Notes under the pieces: generated by a model | Databases searched by the model: none | What the model saw: the letters and a program-made list of their open reading frames with translations, nothing else | Told to the model about the DNA's origin: nothing | Program-made: the position numbers and the translations under genes | From: Chitinophagaceae bacterium | Lineage (GTDB): Bacteria > Bacteroidota > Bacteroidia > Chitinophagales > Chitinophagaceae | Length of the DNA: 64,000 nucleotides | Reading direction: 5' to 3' | Assembly: GCA_016720745.1 (NCBI GenBank) | Contig: JADKKA010000022.1 | Coordinates: 1,471,152 to 1,535,151 of the forward strand | In this document: piece after piece, positions 42,029 to 52,767 of the stretch | Numbering within the stretch: the first letter of the stretch is position 1 | Layout of the letters: each line of letters starts with the position of its first letter

Positions 42029-43447
42029 TCACTTCCTCTTCCTGAACCTCGCCACTACATCCACCACCTGCTGATGTTGTAAAATAGAAGGATTGAGTTC
42101 AACAAATTTTTTCAATTGTTTGGGAGAAACGGCCATTGCATTTTCCAGTTCCAGTATCCCTTCCTTGGTTTTACCAGCTGCCAGTAAAATAGCAGAGCGG
42201 TAAAACAGGAACAAAGATTTTCCCTGTGTGGCGATCAGGGCGGCATCAGCCTGCACCAGGGCTTCTTCAAAATACTTTCCGTTATACATGCAACGGATCA
42301 GGGCTTCCCAGCCGGCCGTATTGCGGGGTCTGTTGCCTACTACGGCCATGAAATACTGGACCCCGTCCTTGAATAAACCAAGATGTGATTTGCATTCGCC
42401 GGCCATCAGGTTATATTCGGCCTGATTGGGATGGATTTTCAGCGCAGTATCCAGTTGTTTCAGACAGGCTTCCCATTGTCCTTCTTTATAGTATGTTCCG
42501 GCAATTTTGTAATAGAGCCGGCTGTCATCTGTTCTTAAATGCGATGCTTTGCGGTAATGAAAGCGGGCCTGTGCATAGTTTTTCAGTTTATCATAACAGT
42601 AGCCCAGGGCTTCAAAAATCACGTCTTCCGGTTTGGCCAGTTCATTTACTTTTTCGAGCGCTTCAATGGCTTCACGGTATCTGCGCAGGCGGATATAGGC
42701 ATCTCCCATATTCCGGTAGGCATAATCAAATTTTTCTTCAATGGCAATCGCATACTGGTAGGCATCGATTGCTTTTTCATAGAGTTTCAGGCCCTGATAG
42801 GCTGCGGCCAGGTTAAACCAGGCCAGTTCACTATAGGGAAAATCATTGATGATATGCTGGTGCAGCCGGATACTTTCTTCATTCCTGCCGGTGAAATCGG
42901 TCCAGAAGCAGATCTTGTATAAAGCCTCTTCATTGTTAGGTTCATCTTCAAGAATCATCTTGAGGCAATCAAATACTTTTTCAAAATCCTCATAATCGTC
43001 ATATACATCCGCCAGTTCAAAGAGGAGTTCAATCTTTTCCTCCCCTTCAAATAAAGTAAGGGCCTCTTCCAGTAACATCACGGCTTTTTCCTGCTGATCC
43101 AGGGCCAGGTAGGCATCTGTCTTGAGGATATAGAGATTGATATCGGCACTGTCAAATAATTCTGCTTTCTCCAGAATGTCGAGTGCTTCCATATAGCGGC
43201 GGTTGGCCAGCAGGATATCTGCCTTTTTAATGAGTAACTGTGCCGAATAGGGGTATTGTTCTGATGCGATCTCCGCTGCCTCCATGGCCCGGGCCAGGTC
43301 TTCTTTTTCCTGGTAATACGCTATGATTCTTTCGAAGGAGTCTTCGTCTATAAAACTATGCTTTCTGCCATTTTTAAGGTGTTCATATTGCCTGATTAAT
43401 TCCCGTAGCTGTTCCCTGTCTTCCCGGTAAGGGTTATTTTCTTGCAT
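42029..43447 (-). CDS. Tetratricopeptide repeat protein
   Basis: 472 residues made of about ten to twelve TPR units, the best being near residues 200-330 (ELAWFNLAAAYQGLKLYEKA, AYRNMGDAYIRLRRYREAIE). There is no signal peptide or membrane helix, so it is cytosolic. TPR proteins mediate protein contacts; no specific partner can be named. Confidence 0.85.
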   Translation of the reverse strand: MQENNPYREDREQLRELIRQYEHLKNGRKHSFIDEDSFERIIAYYQEKEDLARAMEAAEIASEQYPYSAQLLIKKADILLANRRYMEALDILEKAELFDSADINLYILKTDAYLALDQQEKAVMLLEEALTLFEGEEKIELLFELADVYDDYEDFEKVFDCLKMILEDEPNNEEALYKICFWTDFTGRNEESIRLHQHIINDFPYSELAWFNLAAAYQGLKLYEKAIDAYQYAIAIEEKFDYAYRNMGDAYIRLRRYREAIEALEKVNELAKPEDVIFEALGYCYDKLKNYAQARFHYRKASHLRTDDSRLYYKIAGTYYKEGQWEACLKQLDTALKIHPNQAEYNLMAGECKSHLGLFKDGVQYFMAVVGNRPRNTAGWEALIRCMYNGKYFEEALVQADAALIATQGKSLFLFYRSAILLAAGKTKEGILELENAMAVSPKQLKKFVELNPSILQHQQVVDVVARFRKRK

Positions 43448-43681
43448 TGTACGGTGTTTTGGTGAACAAAACTTGTTAAAGAGCGGTCAGACAGCCATCC
43501 CGGTGCTATTGGGGATCCTCCCTGAAAATTGGTTCCTGATCAACAAGTTAAGTGAAAAAAGGGAAGTCCGGATGGCCGGATTTATCCCCAAATGTGCAAA
43601 ATACCGCCTTTTTTCATGCAACCCCGTGTAACAAAACGGAATCTTCTGCGTTAATGAAGTACTAAAGTTCTGGATAAACGG

Positions 43682-43714
43682 TTTGTTTTATAACAGTTTT
43701 TGTCTTTATTTTTG
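43682..43714 (+). promoter_or_regulatory. Promoter of the small exported-protein gene
   Basis: TTTG (43682-43685), then 21 bp, then TATTTTTG (43707-43714) gives a full Bacteroidota promoter. The -7 box ends only 6 bp before the ATG at 43721, so the transcript would be leaderless or nearly so. Confidence 0.55.
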
Positions 43715-43720
43715 TAACGT

Positions 43721-44086
43721 ATGAACCACCCCAACTATAAAAGACTGCTTGGCAGAAAATTAACAGTGATCCTGCTGATCGCTGTTTCTGCATTTGGCGC
43801 CTTTGCCACATTGGGCGATGGTAAAAAGAAGTCAACAACCAGGCCAACTTCCGCTCTGCTTTCCGGCCGGACTGCCAATACAAAGGGATTTTTTACATTG
43901 AAGTCAGGTTATACTTACAAAGGCAGCCAGGTCTTCAATAGTAATTCTGATAAAAAGTATTTCAGCCTGAATACGGTTGTAACCGTTCAGCGCGGCAACA
44001 CTACTTATGTTGTTCCCCTTCGCAAAAAAGCGGTGATCGATAAGGTTAAAATCGATATCAGCAACCGTCAGTTCCAGCGGAATTAA
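43721..44086 (+). CDS. Small exported basic hypothetical protein
   Basis: 121 residues with a signal peptide ending near AFA (residue 29), then a basic, beta-rich mature domain (GYTYKGSQVFNSNSDKKYFS, VVTVQRGNTTYVVPLRKK). No family is recognised. It converges with the GLPGLI-like gene, 4-bp overlap at the 3' ends. Confidence 0.6.
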   Translation: MNHPNYKRLLGRKLTVILLIAVSAFGAFATLGDGKKKSTTRPTSALLSGRTANTKGFFTLKSGYTYKGSQVFNSNSDKKYFSLNTVVTVQRGNTTYVVPLRKKAVIDKVKIDISNRQFQRN

Positions 44087-44745
44087 TTTCCCCCTCCCAT
44101 ACTTTCTTCATAAGTCATGACCCTGTACCCGGATTTGGGCAGGTCGAACTTTGTCAAAGGCACCGGATTAAAATTGATGGTGGAAACCGTATAGGTCACC
44201 ATGGTCTTTCCTAAAGAAGCTTCATACTGCATGGCCAGACCGGGCAGGTTTTTATTCAGGTATTGAAAATCCTTATTGGCCGGCATCAGTTCCTTGGTGA
44301 AGTACACTGTAAAACTGCTGCCATCCATCAGTTTGCCCAGGGCTTTCTGGCATTTATACCCGGCGATCGTCTTGTACTCATCATAATAAGTAAAAGTGAT
44401 CCCATCGTATTTTTTATTGGATTGTTTCCAGTTCGCAGGTGTCATGGTGATCATGTATTTCTGCTCGCCATAGTCTTTCAATACCGTGATGTCACCGCTT
44501 TTCCCATCAATGATGGTAGCCTGGGTACCCAATGAGCTGATCATTTCAGAACGGCTGGAAGTACCCTTCAGATAAATCACACTGGTGGCGCCATCGAGCA
44601 AATCGGCTGCCTGCGGACTACTGTTGCTGGTATTGATCACGATATCATAGGAGATCGTGGCTTCTGTGAGCTTCCGCTGTGCCATCAGGCCGGAAGAAAC
44701 AGTAAGGGCCAGTACCAGGGCTGTTATTTGTGTGATCTTTTTCAT
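44083..44745 (-). CDS. Exported GLPGLI/DUF4412-like protein
   Basis: 220 residues from ATG 44745 (signal peptide ALVLALTVSSGLMAQ). The mature protein has EYKTIAGYKCQKALGKL, LMPANKDFQYLNKNLPGLAM and a KTMVTYTVSTINFNPVPLTK stretch, resembling the GLPGLI family (IxGYxCxKA and a LPGL core) without the full GLPGLI motif. Envelope-associated; function unknown. Upstream ORF codons add no recognisable sequence. Confidence 0.6.
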   Translation of the reverse strand: MKKITQITALVLALTVSSGLMAQRKLTEATISYDIVINTSNSSPQAADLLDGATSVIYLKGTSSRSEMISSLGTQATIIDGKSGDITVLKDYGEQKYMITMTPANWKQSNKKYDGITFTYYDEYKTIAGYKCQKALGKLMDGSSFTVYFTKELMPANKDFQYLNKNLPGLAMQYEASLGKTMVTYTVSTINFNPVPLTKFDLPKSGYRVMTYEESMGGGN

Positions 44746-44834
44746 GTTGTAGTATACTATATAAAAAGACGTGCCAGAATAAGTGAATCGTTGCAGCAAA
44801 GATACTACTTGGCCCACCGGAAGCTCTCAGCAAT

Positions 44835-44870
44835 AAAAAACCGGGGCTTTTAAAGGGCTCCCGGTTTTTT
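44835..44870. terminator. Bidirectional terminator downstream of yidC
   Basis: AAAAAACCGGG and CCCGGTTTTTT pair around a 14-nt loop that itself has a short GCTTTTAAAGGGC element. It lies 20 bp past the yidC stop. Confidence 0.8.
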
Positions 44871-44889
44871 ATTAAGTTTATTTTAACGC

Positions 44890-46752
44890 TTAGCGGCGAC
44901 CCCGCTGCTGGCTTTCTTTCATTTTCTTTTGCTGCTCCTGCATTTGTTCCAGGCGCTCCTGCCATTTGGATTTGGTCTTCGGTTTTTTCCGGTTCAGTTC
45001 AATTTTTTCCAGGATCTTATCATGATTGATGATATAGTTCTGGATCACAAACTGCAGCCCCAGTGTCACCAGGTTGGATACGGTATAATACCAGGTCAGT
45101 CCGGAAGGAAGGTTATTAAAGAAGAATAAGAGGAATACCGGGAAGATATAAGGCATGTATTTCAGCACCGGATTGCTCTGATCAGGTGTCATGCTCATAC
45201 TGTACCAGGAAATCATGAAGCTGGTGATACAGGCCATTACATTGAATAAACTCAGGTGACCACCAAGGATCGGAAAGTTGAATCCGAATTTGATGGGCGC
45301 ATCATAGGCCGCCAGGTCATGGCTCCATAGGAAATCTGCTCCCCGGAGGGCGGTCTCCGCATTAAAGAAGCTGAAGAGGGCAAAGAAGATCGGGATTTGT
45401 AACAGGGCTGGAATACATCCACCCAGCGGATTCACCCCGGCTTCCCGGAACAGTTTCATCTGCTCCATACTCATCGCCTGCTTGTCTTCACCGAATTTAT
45501 CCTTGAGTTTGGCAATTTCCGGTCTCAGGGCCTTCATCTTGGCGCCACTGAGATAACTGGTATAAGTAAGTGGTGAAATCAGTAAACGTATCAGGAGGGT
45601 CAACAGGATAATCGCGATTCCGGGATTTTTTGTAAGGCCATTGAAAAAATCAAATACCGGCAGAATCAGGAATTTGTTGATAGGCCGCACAAATGAGTAC
45701 ATCCCCTGCCCCAGGTTAATCAGTTTCTCAAACCGCATATCATATTTCTTCAGGATATGATAGTCAGAGGGACCATAATACATACTAAAAGGAATAGCGG
45801 ACTCTGCAGCAGCAGGTACTGTGAGTTTCATATTGGCAGTAGACCTCACCACTGTTCTGGCTGAATCCGCAGGAATGGTCCATTCCATATTACTTCCGGA
45901 ACTGAAATCATTTTTAGCCACCAGGATTCCGTAAAAGAAACGCTGACGGATACCGATCCAGGTGGTCTTTTCATCAAAATTTTTGTCGTTCCTTTTGGCA
46001 ATGGTGTGGTAGTCAAAACTGCCATCCTTGATATACCCTACTTGTGTATTCTGCTTTTCGTAAGAGATATCCGACTCCTGCTGGGCAGCGGCATATTTCC
46101 AGGTCAGGTTCATCGTATTATTCGTGAGTAACTGGGCTGCATTCTTCATCCTGACGATGAAATCAACCATATAATTATCCGGACGAATAGTGAATTCATG
46201 GGTGATGGAACGACCGCTGCTGTCATTTGGATTGAGCTGGAAGGAAAGGGTCTGACTGCCATCCTTATTGGTTACCGTTTGCCCCATGCTGAAGAAGAGA
46301 TCAGCTGTTTCTGCCGAGCGCTGAACCGATGCGGAACCGGTATTGATGGAGTAGCTGATATTATCAAAATCGCTGCCTGCCAGTTTCACCGGCAAACTGT
46401 CCTGCCCTTTGAATTTTTTAAGTTCCACCTGCTTTAGCTGGCCACCCTTGTTGGTAAAAGTGACTTTGATCAGGCTGTTTTCCAGTACACTGGTTTTTTC
46501 AATAGAATCTCCGAGCACAAATTTGGCCACCGGGTTGGTGACTTTCAGGATAGAATCCTGAATCCGGGCAAGAGAGTCCTGTTTTGGCTGGTTGGCTTTA
46601 TTGATCGAATCGATCCTTGCCTGCTCCACCTGCTGCTTGGCAAGTTTATCTTTACGATAGGCAGACTGCTCCTTATTGGTATAATAAAAATAACCAAAGA
46701 ACAAAGCAGCCAGGATCACAAAACCGATCACGGTATTACGGTCAAACTTCAT
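44890..46752 (-). CDS. yidC: Membrane protein insertase YidC
   Basis: 620 residues from ATG 46752 (MKFDRNTVIGFVILAALFFG). YidC inserts and folds inner-membrane proteins, alone or with SecYEG. One N-terminal helix is followed by a long periplasmic P1 domain (about 45-350) and five conserved C-terminal helices (IAIILLTLLIRLLISPLTY, the Arg of the hydrophilic groove included). PLGGCIPALLQIPIFFALF and FFNNLPSGLTWYYTVSNL are family motifs. The C-terminus is highly basic (MKESQQRGRR), suited to ribosome contact. A -7 box (TATCTTTG) is 25 bp before the ATG. Confidence 0.95.
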   Translation of the reverse strand: MKFDRNTVIGFVILAALFFGYFYYTNKEQSAYRKDKLAKQQVEQARIDSINKANQPKQDSLARIQDSILKVTNPVAKFVLGDSIEKTSVLENSLIKVTFTNKGGQLKQVELKKFKGQDSLPVKLAGSDFDNISYSINTGSASVQRSAETADLFFSMGQTVTNKDGSQTLSFQLNPNDSSGRSITHEFTIRPDNYMVDFIVRMKNAAQLLTNNTMNLTWKYAAAQQESDISYEKQNTQVGYIKDGSFDYHTIAKRNDKNFDEKTTWIGIRQRFFYGILVAKNDFSSGSNMEWTIPADSARTVVRSTANMKLTVPAAAESAIPFSMYYGPSDYHILKKYDMRFEKLINLGQGMYSFVRPINKFLILPVFDFFNGLTKNPGIAIILLTLLIRLLISPLTYTSYLSGAKMKALRPEIAKLKDKFGEDKQAMSMEQMKLFREAGVNPLGGCIPALLQIPIFFALFSFFNAETALRGADFLWSHDLAAYDAPIKFGFNFPILGGHLSLFNVMACITSFMISWYSMSMTPDQSNPVLKYMPYIFPVFLLFFFNNLPSGLTWYYTVSNLVTLGLQFVIQNYIINHDKILEKIELNRKKPKTKSKWQERLEQMQEQQKKMKESQQRGRR

Positions 46753-46776
46753 GTATGGGGTCCATTTAAAGGAGGG

Positions 46777-46784
46777 CAAAGATA
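46777..46784 (-). promoter_or_regulatory. -7 promoter box for yidC
   Basis: The minus strand reads TATCTTTG. Directly upstream (46794 onward) lies a tandem 7-bp repeat where a -33 region would be. Confidence 0.5.
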
Positions 46785-46793
46785 GGGTAATTC

Positions 46794-47001
46794 AGTCGGC
46801 AGTCGGCAGTCGGCAGTCGGCAGTCGGCAGTCGGCAGTCAGCAGTCGGCAGTCTGTCAGTCTATCAGTCGGTCAGTCTATCAGTCGGTCAGTCCTGAACC
46901 GGAAGCGTAAATTACAAGAACAAGGCTTGGGGGATCCGGAACCTTCTCAACTACTCAACATCTCAACCTCTCAACCTCTCAACCACTCAACTTCTCAACA
47001 T
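46794..47001. repeat. Tandem GTCGGCA repeats and CTCAACCT phrase array
   Basis: CAGTCGGCAGTCGGCAGT runs as a 7-bp tandem for about 60 bp (46794-46855), degrading into GTCAGTCTATCAGTCGGTCA to about 46892. A second array of ACTCAACATCTCAACCTCTC type fills 46948-47001 before the pyrG stop. No gene is visible. Confidence 0.75.
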
Positions 47002-48684
<1,683 letters not shown>

Positions 48685-48768
48685 TTATGAAATGATGATA
48701 AAACCCAGTCCATTTGACCAGCGGAACAGTAAAACATCAGAACCCTGTAAAATATCCGGGAGGTCATG

Positions 48769-48776
48769 CAAAACTA
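48769..48776 (-). promoter_or_regulatory. Candidate -7 promoter box for pyrG
   Basis: The minus strand reads TAGTTTTG. It implies an untranslated leader of about 110 nt; no attenuator was recognised in it. Confidence 0.35.
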
Positions 48777-48847
48777 CACGATATTTCCGTTATTTAGAAA
48801 TAACAATCATTGCTGTGGAAAAAACAAGGATTACTATTTACCGAAAA

Positions 48848-49528
48848 ATGCCAGGGATATTCCTACTCCTGTTTTTGTGCTTACCCTTTGCGGTAAAAGC
48901 GCAAAAAATGCAGATGATCAAAGGATATTGCGGGATTTATTACCGGTCTATGGATGATCTCTACCGGCAGAAACAGGTGGAACTTGATTTCTATCAATTC
49001 CAACCCGGGCAGCGGGTGGCCAGTATTGGTGCCCAGTGCTGTCACTGGGAAGCGATGTATGCCGCTGCTACAGACAGTATCCAGTTTTACCTGCAGGATA
49101 TTGATACCAGTTTTTTCAACCCGCGACAGGCTGGTTTTGCCTGGCATTATTACGATAGTCTGCGGGGGAAACCCATGACCGGTACCTATCAAATGATCCT
49201 GGGAACGGAACATGGCACAGGTTTACCGGAACAGTTTTTCGACAAGATCATGATCATAAACAGTTTTCATGAATTCACCGACCAAGCGGGTATGCTGGCT
49301 GATCTCAGCCGAAAGCTCAAAAAAGACGGCCTTCTTTATATAGATGAAGCGGTGCCGAGGAAATCTGGTCAGAAACATGGTGTCTGTAAATTACCGATGC
49401 TGCTTCCGGAGGAAATGATCCAGTTGCTGCAAGTGAATGGATATACCCTGACAGGCACTATCAATATTGAATTCAGGGTTAATAAAACCTACCGGAAAAT
49501 CTATGCATTCCGGCTCAGCCAACCTTAA
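48848..49528 (+). CDS. Exported SAM-methyltransferase-like protein
   Basis: 226 residues from ATG 48848, where a signal peptide (MPGIFLLLFLCLPFAVKAQ) begins. The mature part has a class I methyltransferase layout: VASIGAQCCHWEAMYAA (degenerate motif I), FYLQDIDTSF (acidic end of beta-2), KIMIINSFHEFTDQAGMLAD (motif II/III) and LKKDGLLYIDEAVPRKSG. A Rossmann-fold methyltransferase outside the cytoplasm would lack SAM, so the protein may have lost catalysis or act otherwise. Upstream in-frame codons run over the pyrG promoter and are rejected. Confidence 0.62.
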   Translation: MPGIFLLLFLCLPFAVKAQKMQMIKGYCGIYYRSMDDLYRQKQVELDFYQFQPGQRVASIGAQCCHWEAMYAAATDSIQFYLQDIDTSFFNPRQAGFAWHYYDSLRGKPMTGTYQMILGTEHGTGLPEQFFDKIMIINSFHEFTDQAGMLADLSRKLKKDGLLYIDEAVPRKSGQKHGVCKLPMLLPEEMIQLLQVNGYTLTGTINIEFRVNKTYRKIYAFRLSQP

Positions 49529-49908
49529 CGGGCGGTATCCGGTAGTTTATGAACCATGACAAGGCATCCCCCGGGTGGGATACTGTCTTCTTCCCTGTTC
49601 CATGGGTTCATTTTCATCACTTTTATTTCCAGGTTCCTGAAATAGACCGGCGAAAATGAATGGCCGAAACGAAAACTTGTATCGGCTGCTTTCAGTTCCA
49701 GTTCACAGAATGGAGTTTCACTCTGATCCGTCCACTGCCGGCCACATCCTTTGTTACTGATCTGCAAGTCCAGCTCGGGAATACGGATGGTTTGTTCCCT
49801 TTTCAGAATATAACTCTTTTCAGTAAAGGAATTGCCGGGATGATGATTACAGGCACTGTAAAAAATCACCGGGATGAATAAAAGAAGCCAATGGTTAAGA
49901 CGATTCAT
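49525..49908 (-). CDS. Small lipoprotein of unknown function
   Basis: 127 residues with lipoprotein signal NRLNHWLLLFIPVIFYSAC (Cys20). The mature part is beta-rich with four further Cys and no known domain. The 3' end overlaps the methyltransferase-like gene by 4 bp in convergent orientation. Confidence 0.55.
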   Translation of the reverse strand: MNRLNHWLLLFIPVIFYSACNHHPGNSFTEKSYILKREQTIRIPELDLQISNKGCGRQWTDQSETPFCELELKAADTSFRFGHSFSPVYFRNLEIKVMKMNPWNREEDSIPPGGCLVMVHKLPDTAR

Positions 49909-49965
49909 ATCTTAAATTACCAATTCAAATGCAATTGTTTTATTTTAGTTGATACAATTTTTTTT

Positions 49966-51243
49966 ATGAAGAGATTATTTTTCCTGTTCCTGCTCCTGAT
50001 GTCCAGTCTCCTGCTTCCTGCACAAAAGACCCTGATCTGGTGTGGCAGTTTGATTGATGGTATCAGTAATGAGCCAAAAAGCAATATGACCATCATCATC
50101 GAGAAGAATAAAATAGTGGGGGTGGAAAACGGATTCAGCAAAGCGGGTCCGGCCGATAAGACCATTGATCTCAAAAGCAAAACAGTAACTCCGGGATGGA
50201 TTGATATGCATGTACACATGGAACATGAAACCAATCCGAACCGTTACATGGAGACTTTCACTTTTAATCCCGCAGATTTTGCTTTTCAATCCGTGAAGTT
50301 TTCAGAAGTCACCCTGCTCACCGGTTTTACCACGGTGCGTGACCTGGGTGGCAGCGGGGTGAATATTTCTCTTCGAAATGCGATCAATAAGGGCTGGATC
50401 AAGGGGCCAAGGGTGTTTACTGCCGGTCGCTCTATTGCTACCACGGGGGGACATGCCGATCCCACTAATGGTTATAGAAGGGATTTAATGGGTAGTCCTG
50501 GTCCCGAACAGGGTGTGGTGAATGGACCGGATGATTGCCGGCAAGCAGTGAGACAACGATACAAGGAAGGAAGTGATCTGATCAAGATAACAGCAACCGG
50601 AGGTGTTTTGAGTGTGGCCAAGAGTGCCAGCAACCCGCAATTCACAGAGGAAGAAATCAAAGCCATTGTTTCAACTGCAAAAGACTATGGATTCAAGGTA
50701 GCGGTACATGCCCATGGTGCGGAAGGAATGAAGAGGGCCATTCGTGCCGGTGTGAATTCAATTGAACACGGTACTTATATGGATGATGAGACCATTGCAT
50801 TATTCAAACAATATGGCACCTGGTATGTGCCAACTTTAACAGCCGGTGCTGCAGTGGCCGACTCTGCCAAAAAACCGGGTTACTATCCGGATCTCGTGAC
50901 TCCAAAGGCACTGGAGATTGGTCCGAAGATCAAATCAACTTTAGCGAAAGCCTATAAGGAAGGGGTTAAAATTGCATTTGGTACAGATGCAGGTGTATAC
51001 AAACATGGCCGTAACTGGCTGGAGTTTGTTTATATGATCGAAGCTGGTATGCCGGCGATGGAAACCATTAAAGCTGCTACTATCCATGCGGCTGACCTGC
51101 TGGGAGAAAAAGACAAACTGGGCAGTATCGAAGCTGGCAAGCTGGCGGATATTGTTGCGGTTGATGGTGACCCGCTGAAAGATCCGCAGGTATTTGGGAA
51201 AGTGATTTTTGTGATGAAGGATGGTATTGTTTACAAACAATAA
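49966..51243 (+). CDS. Exported amidohydrolase (imidazolonepropionase/prolidase-like)
   Basis: 425 residues from ATG 49966 with signal peptide MKRLFFLFLLLMSSLLLPAQ. Metal ligands of the amidohydrolase superfamily are in place: His82 and His84 in WIDMHVHMEHE, Lys in LIKITATGGV, His in VHAHGAEGMKRA and SIEHGTYMD, and Asp in AFGTDAGVY. A binuclear zinc peptidase or lactonase-type activity in the periplasm is likely. It is separated from the next gene by 4 bp. Confidence 0.85.
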   Translation: MKRLFFLFLLLMSSLLLPAQKTLIWCGSLIDGISNEPKSNMTIIIEKNKIVGVENGFSKAGPADKTIDLKSKTVTPGWIDMHVHMEHETNPNRYMETFTFNPADFAFQSVKFSEVTLLTGFTTVRDLGGSGVNISLRNAINKGWIKGPRVFTAGRSIATTGGHADPTNGYRRDLMGSPGPEQGVVNGPDDCRQAVRQRYKEGSDLIKITATGGVLSVAKSASNPQFTEEEIKAIVSTAKDYGFKVAVHAHGAEGMKRAIRAGVNSIEHGTYMDDETIALFKQYGTWYVPTLTAGAAVADSAKKPGYYPDLVTPKALEIGPKIKSTLAKAYKEGVKIAFGTDAGVYKHGRNWLEFVYMIEAGMPAMETIKAATIHAADLLGEKDKLGSIEAGKLADIVAVDGDPLKDPQVFGKVIFVMKDGIVYKQ

Positions 51244-51247
51244 GCGG

Positions 51248-52303
51248 ATGACTGCCAGAATATTTTTTCAATTCACGCTGATCCTGCTTTTCAAATCGAC
51301 TACTGGCCTGGGTCAGGAGAAGGATTATCTGAAAAATATCAGGGAAGCAGGTCAGTTCAACCTTTCTTTACTCAGTAAAACATTCTATAAAGAGGATCTC
51401 CGGTTGCCCATCAGCGGCATCAGTATACTTGATTATCGTTTTGACAGTTCCAAGATTGGCTATGTTGACAAAGGTTGTCCGGAAGCAGCTTATTGCCGTG
51501 TTGTAGCAGCCACCGGCTGGAATGAAACTTTGCAAAATTATTTTCAAAAAAATATTCAACCAGGTTCTCCTTATTCGTTGCTCATTGTGATCAGGAAATT
51601 CTGGATGCAGGAAGGACTGGTTGATGAACTAACGGATAAAAAAGTAGTTCAATCCGAATGGATGTCGAAAAAGAACAGAGGAGGTGTGTGTAAGGCCGGG
51701 TTGGATATTTTTATCCGAACGGGTGATCAGTATCAGCCTTTGTTCAAACTGGATGCATCCTTTTTACATACTTACAATTACAGAGCGGGCAGACTGGATG
51801 AATGGTTCTTTCTGCCATTTGATTCTGTGGCCAGACGAATCAATGGAATAAACCTGACAGAAACACTTACGGGTAAAAGAAAAATAACGCTACCGGAGAT
51901 CCAATCATTTTACAGTGAGCGGCAACAACTGCCTGTTTTCAAAGAACCAATCCGGAAAGGAGTATTTCTGCGCTATGAAGATTTCCAAAACAACAAACCC
52001 ATGGAAACGGTTTTCCGGATCAGCCGGGGCAAACTGACGGATGAGTTGTATACCGGAGAGAAAAAGAATGAGACCATCCTGGCTGAATTCTGGGGGGCCT
52101 ATGACGGGAAGGATTTATACATCCGTTCGGGCTTCAATATTTTTCAAGCGATCAGGCAACAAAACAGTTTTGAAATATTTGGTGCCAAACATATCAGCAA
52201 TGTGCATAATGATCCGGCCCCGGGTCAATTGGTAAGGGTGAATGAAATGAATGTGTTCCTGAAAATTTTGCAGATGGATATGGAGACGGGGGAGTTCTAC
52301 TGA
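51248..52303 (+). CDS. Exported hypothetical protein following the amidohydrolase
   Basis: 351 residues from ATG 51248 (an earlier in-frame codon overlaps the amidohydrolase end). A signal peptide (FFQFTLILLFKSTTGLG) is followed by a soluble alpha+beta protein with LDYRFDSSKIGYVDKGCPEA and HTYNYRAGRLDEWFFLPFDS. No family is recognised. Tight spacing to the amidohydrolase gene suggests co-expression. Confidence 0.55.
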   Translation: MTARIFFQFTLILLFKSTTGLGQEKDYLKNIREAGQFNLSLLSKTFYKEDLRLPISGISILDYRFDSSKIGYVDKGCPEAAYCRVVAATGWNETLQNYFQKNIQPGSPYSLLIVIRKFWMQEGLVDELTDKKVVQSEWMSKKNRGGVCKAGLDIFIRTGDQYQPLFKLDASFLHTYNYRAGRLDEWFFLPFDSVARRINGINLTETLTGKRKITLPEIQSFYSERQQLPVFKEPIRKGVFLRYEDFQNNKPMETVFRISRGKLTDELYTGEKKNETILAEFWGAYDGKDLYIRSGFNIFQAIRQQNSFEIFGAKHISNVHNDPAPGQLVRVNEMNVFLKILQMDMETGEFY

Positions 52304-52331
52304 CAGATATTTTTTTCACAAAGGGGTGAAA

Positions 52332-52670
52332 ATTTTTCCCGCAAAGAGCGCTAAGGGCGCGAAAAATACAAGGTTCCTCACTGCGTTCGGAATGACATGC
52401 TATTGGAAGGGGAAAAGTAAATACAAGATTTCTCGCTTCGCTCGAAATAGTAGAATTGTCCTCTCTGCGAGAACTCTGTGTCCTCTATTCTCTGCGGTGA
52501 AAATTTCCCGCAAAGGGCGCTAAGGGCGTAAAAAATACAAGGTTCCTCACTGCCTTCGGAATGACATGCGATTGGAAGGGGTAAAAAAAATACAAGATTT
52601 CTCGCTTCGCTCGAAATAGTAGAATTGTCCTCTCTGCGAGAACTCTGTGTCCTCTATTCTCTGCGGTGAA
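52332..52670. repeat. 169-bp tandem direct duplication of a repeat phrase block
   Basis: Two copies, 52332-52500 and 52501-52670, have matching landmarks exactly 169 bp apart (GCAAAG at 52341 and 52510; CTGCGGTGA at 52492 and 52661) and very few differences. Each contains CGCTAAGGGCG, GGTTCCTCACTGC, GGAATGACATGC, ATTTCTCGCTTCGCTCGAAAT (near-palindromic) and CTCTCTGCGAGAACTC. Related phrases appear at 4.0-4.4 kb. Confidence 0.85.
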
Positions 52671-52698
52671 ATTTTCTCATAACCCTGCCACCCAAAAT

Positions 52699-52755
52699 AA
52701 AAAAGGTCATAAAGAAAAGAGGATTTATCTCTTTGTCTTTATGACCTTAATTTTT
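52699..52755. terminator. Strong bidirectional terminator downstream of the Cys/His lipoprotein gene
   Basis: AAGGTCATAAAGA (52703-52715) pairs with TCTTTATGACCTT (52736-52748) around a 20-nt loop, with an A run before and T run after. It lies 12 bp past the lipoprotein stop codon on the minus strand. Confidence 0.75.
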
Positions 52756-52767
52756 TGAAATAATTCC

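Noticed and set aside
46794..46892. CRISPR-like look of the GTCGGCA tandem array
   Set aside because: The unit is 7 bp without unique spacers and no cas gene is nearby.
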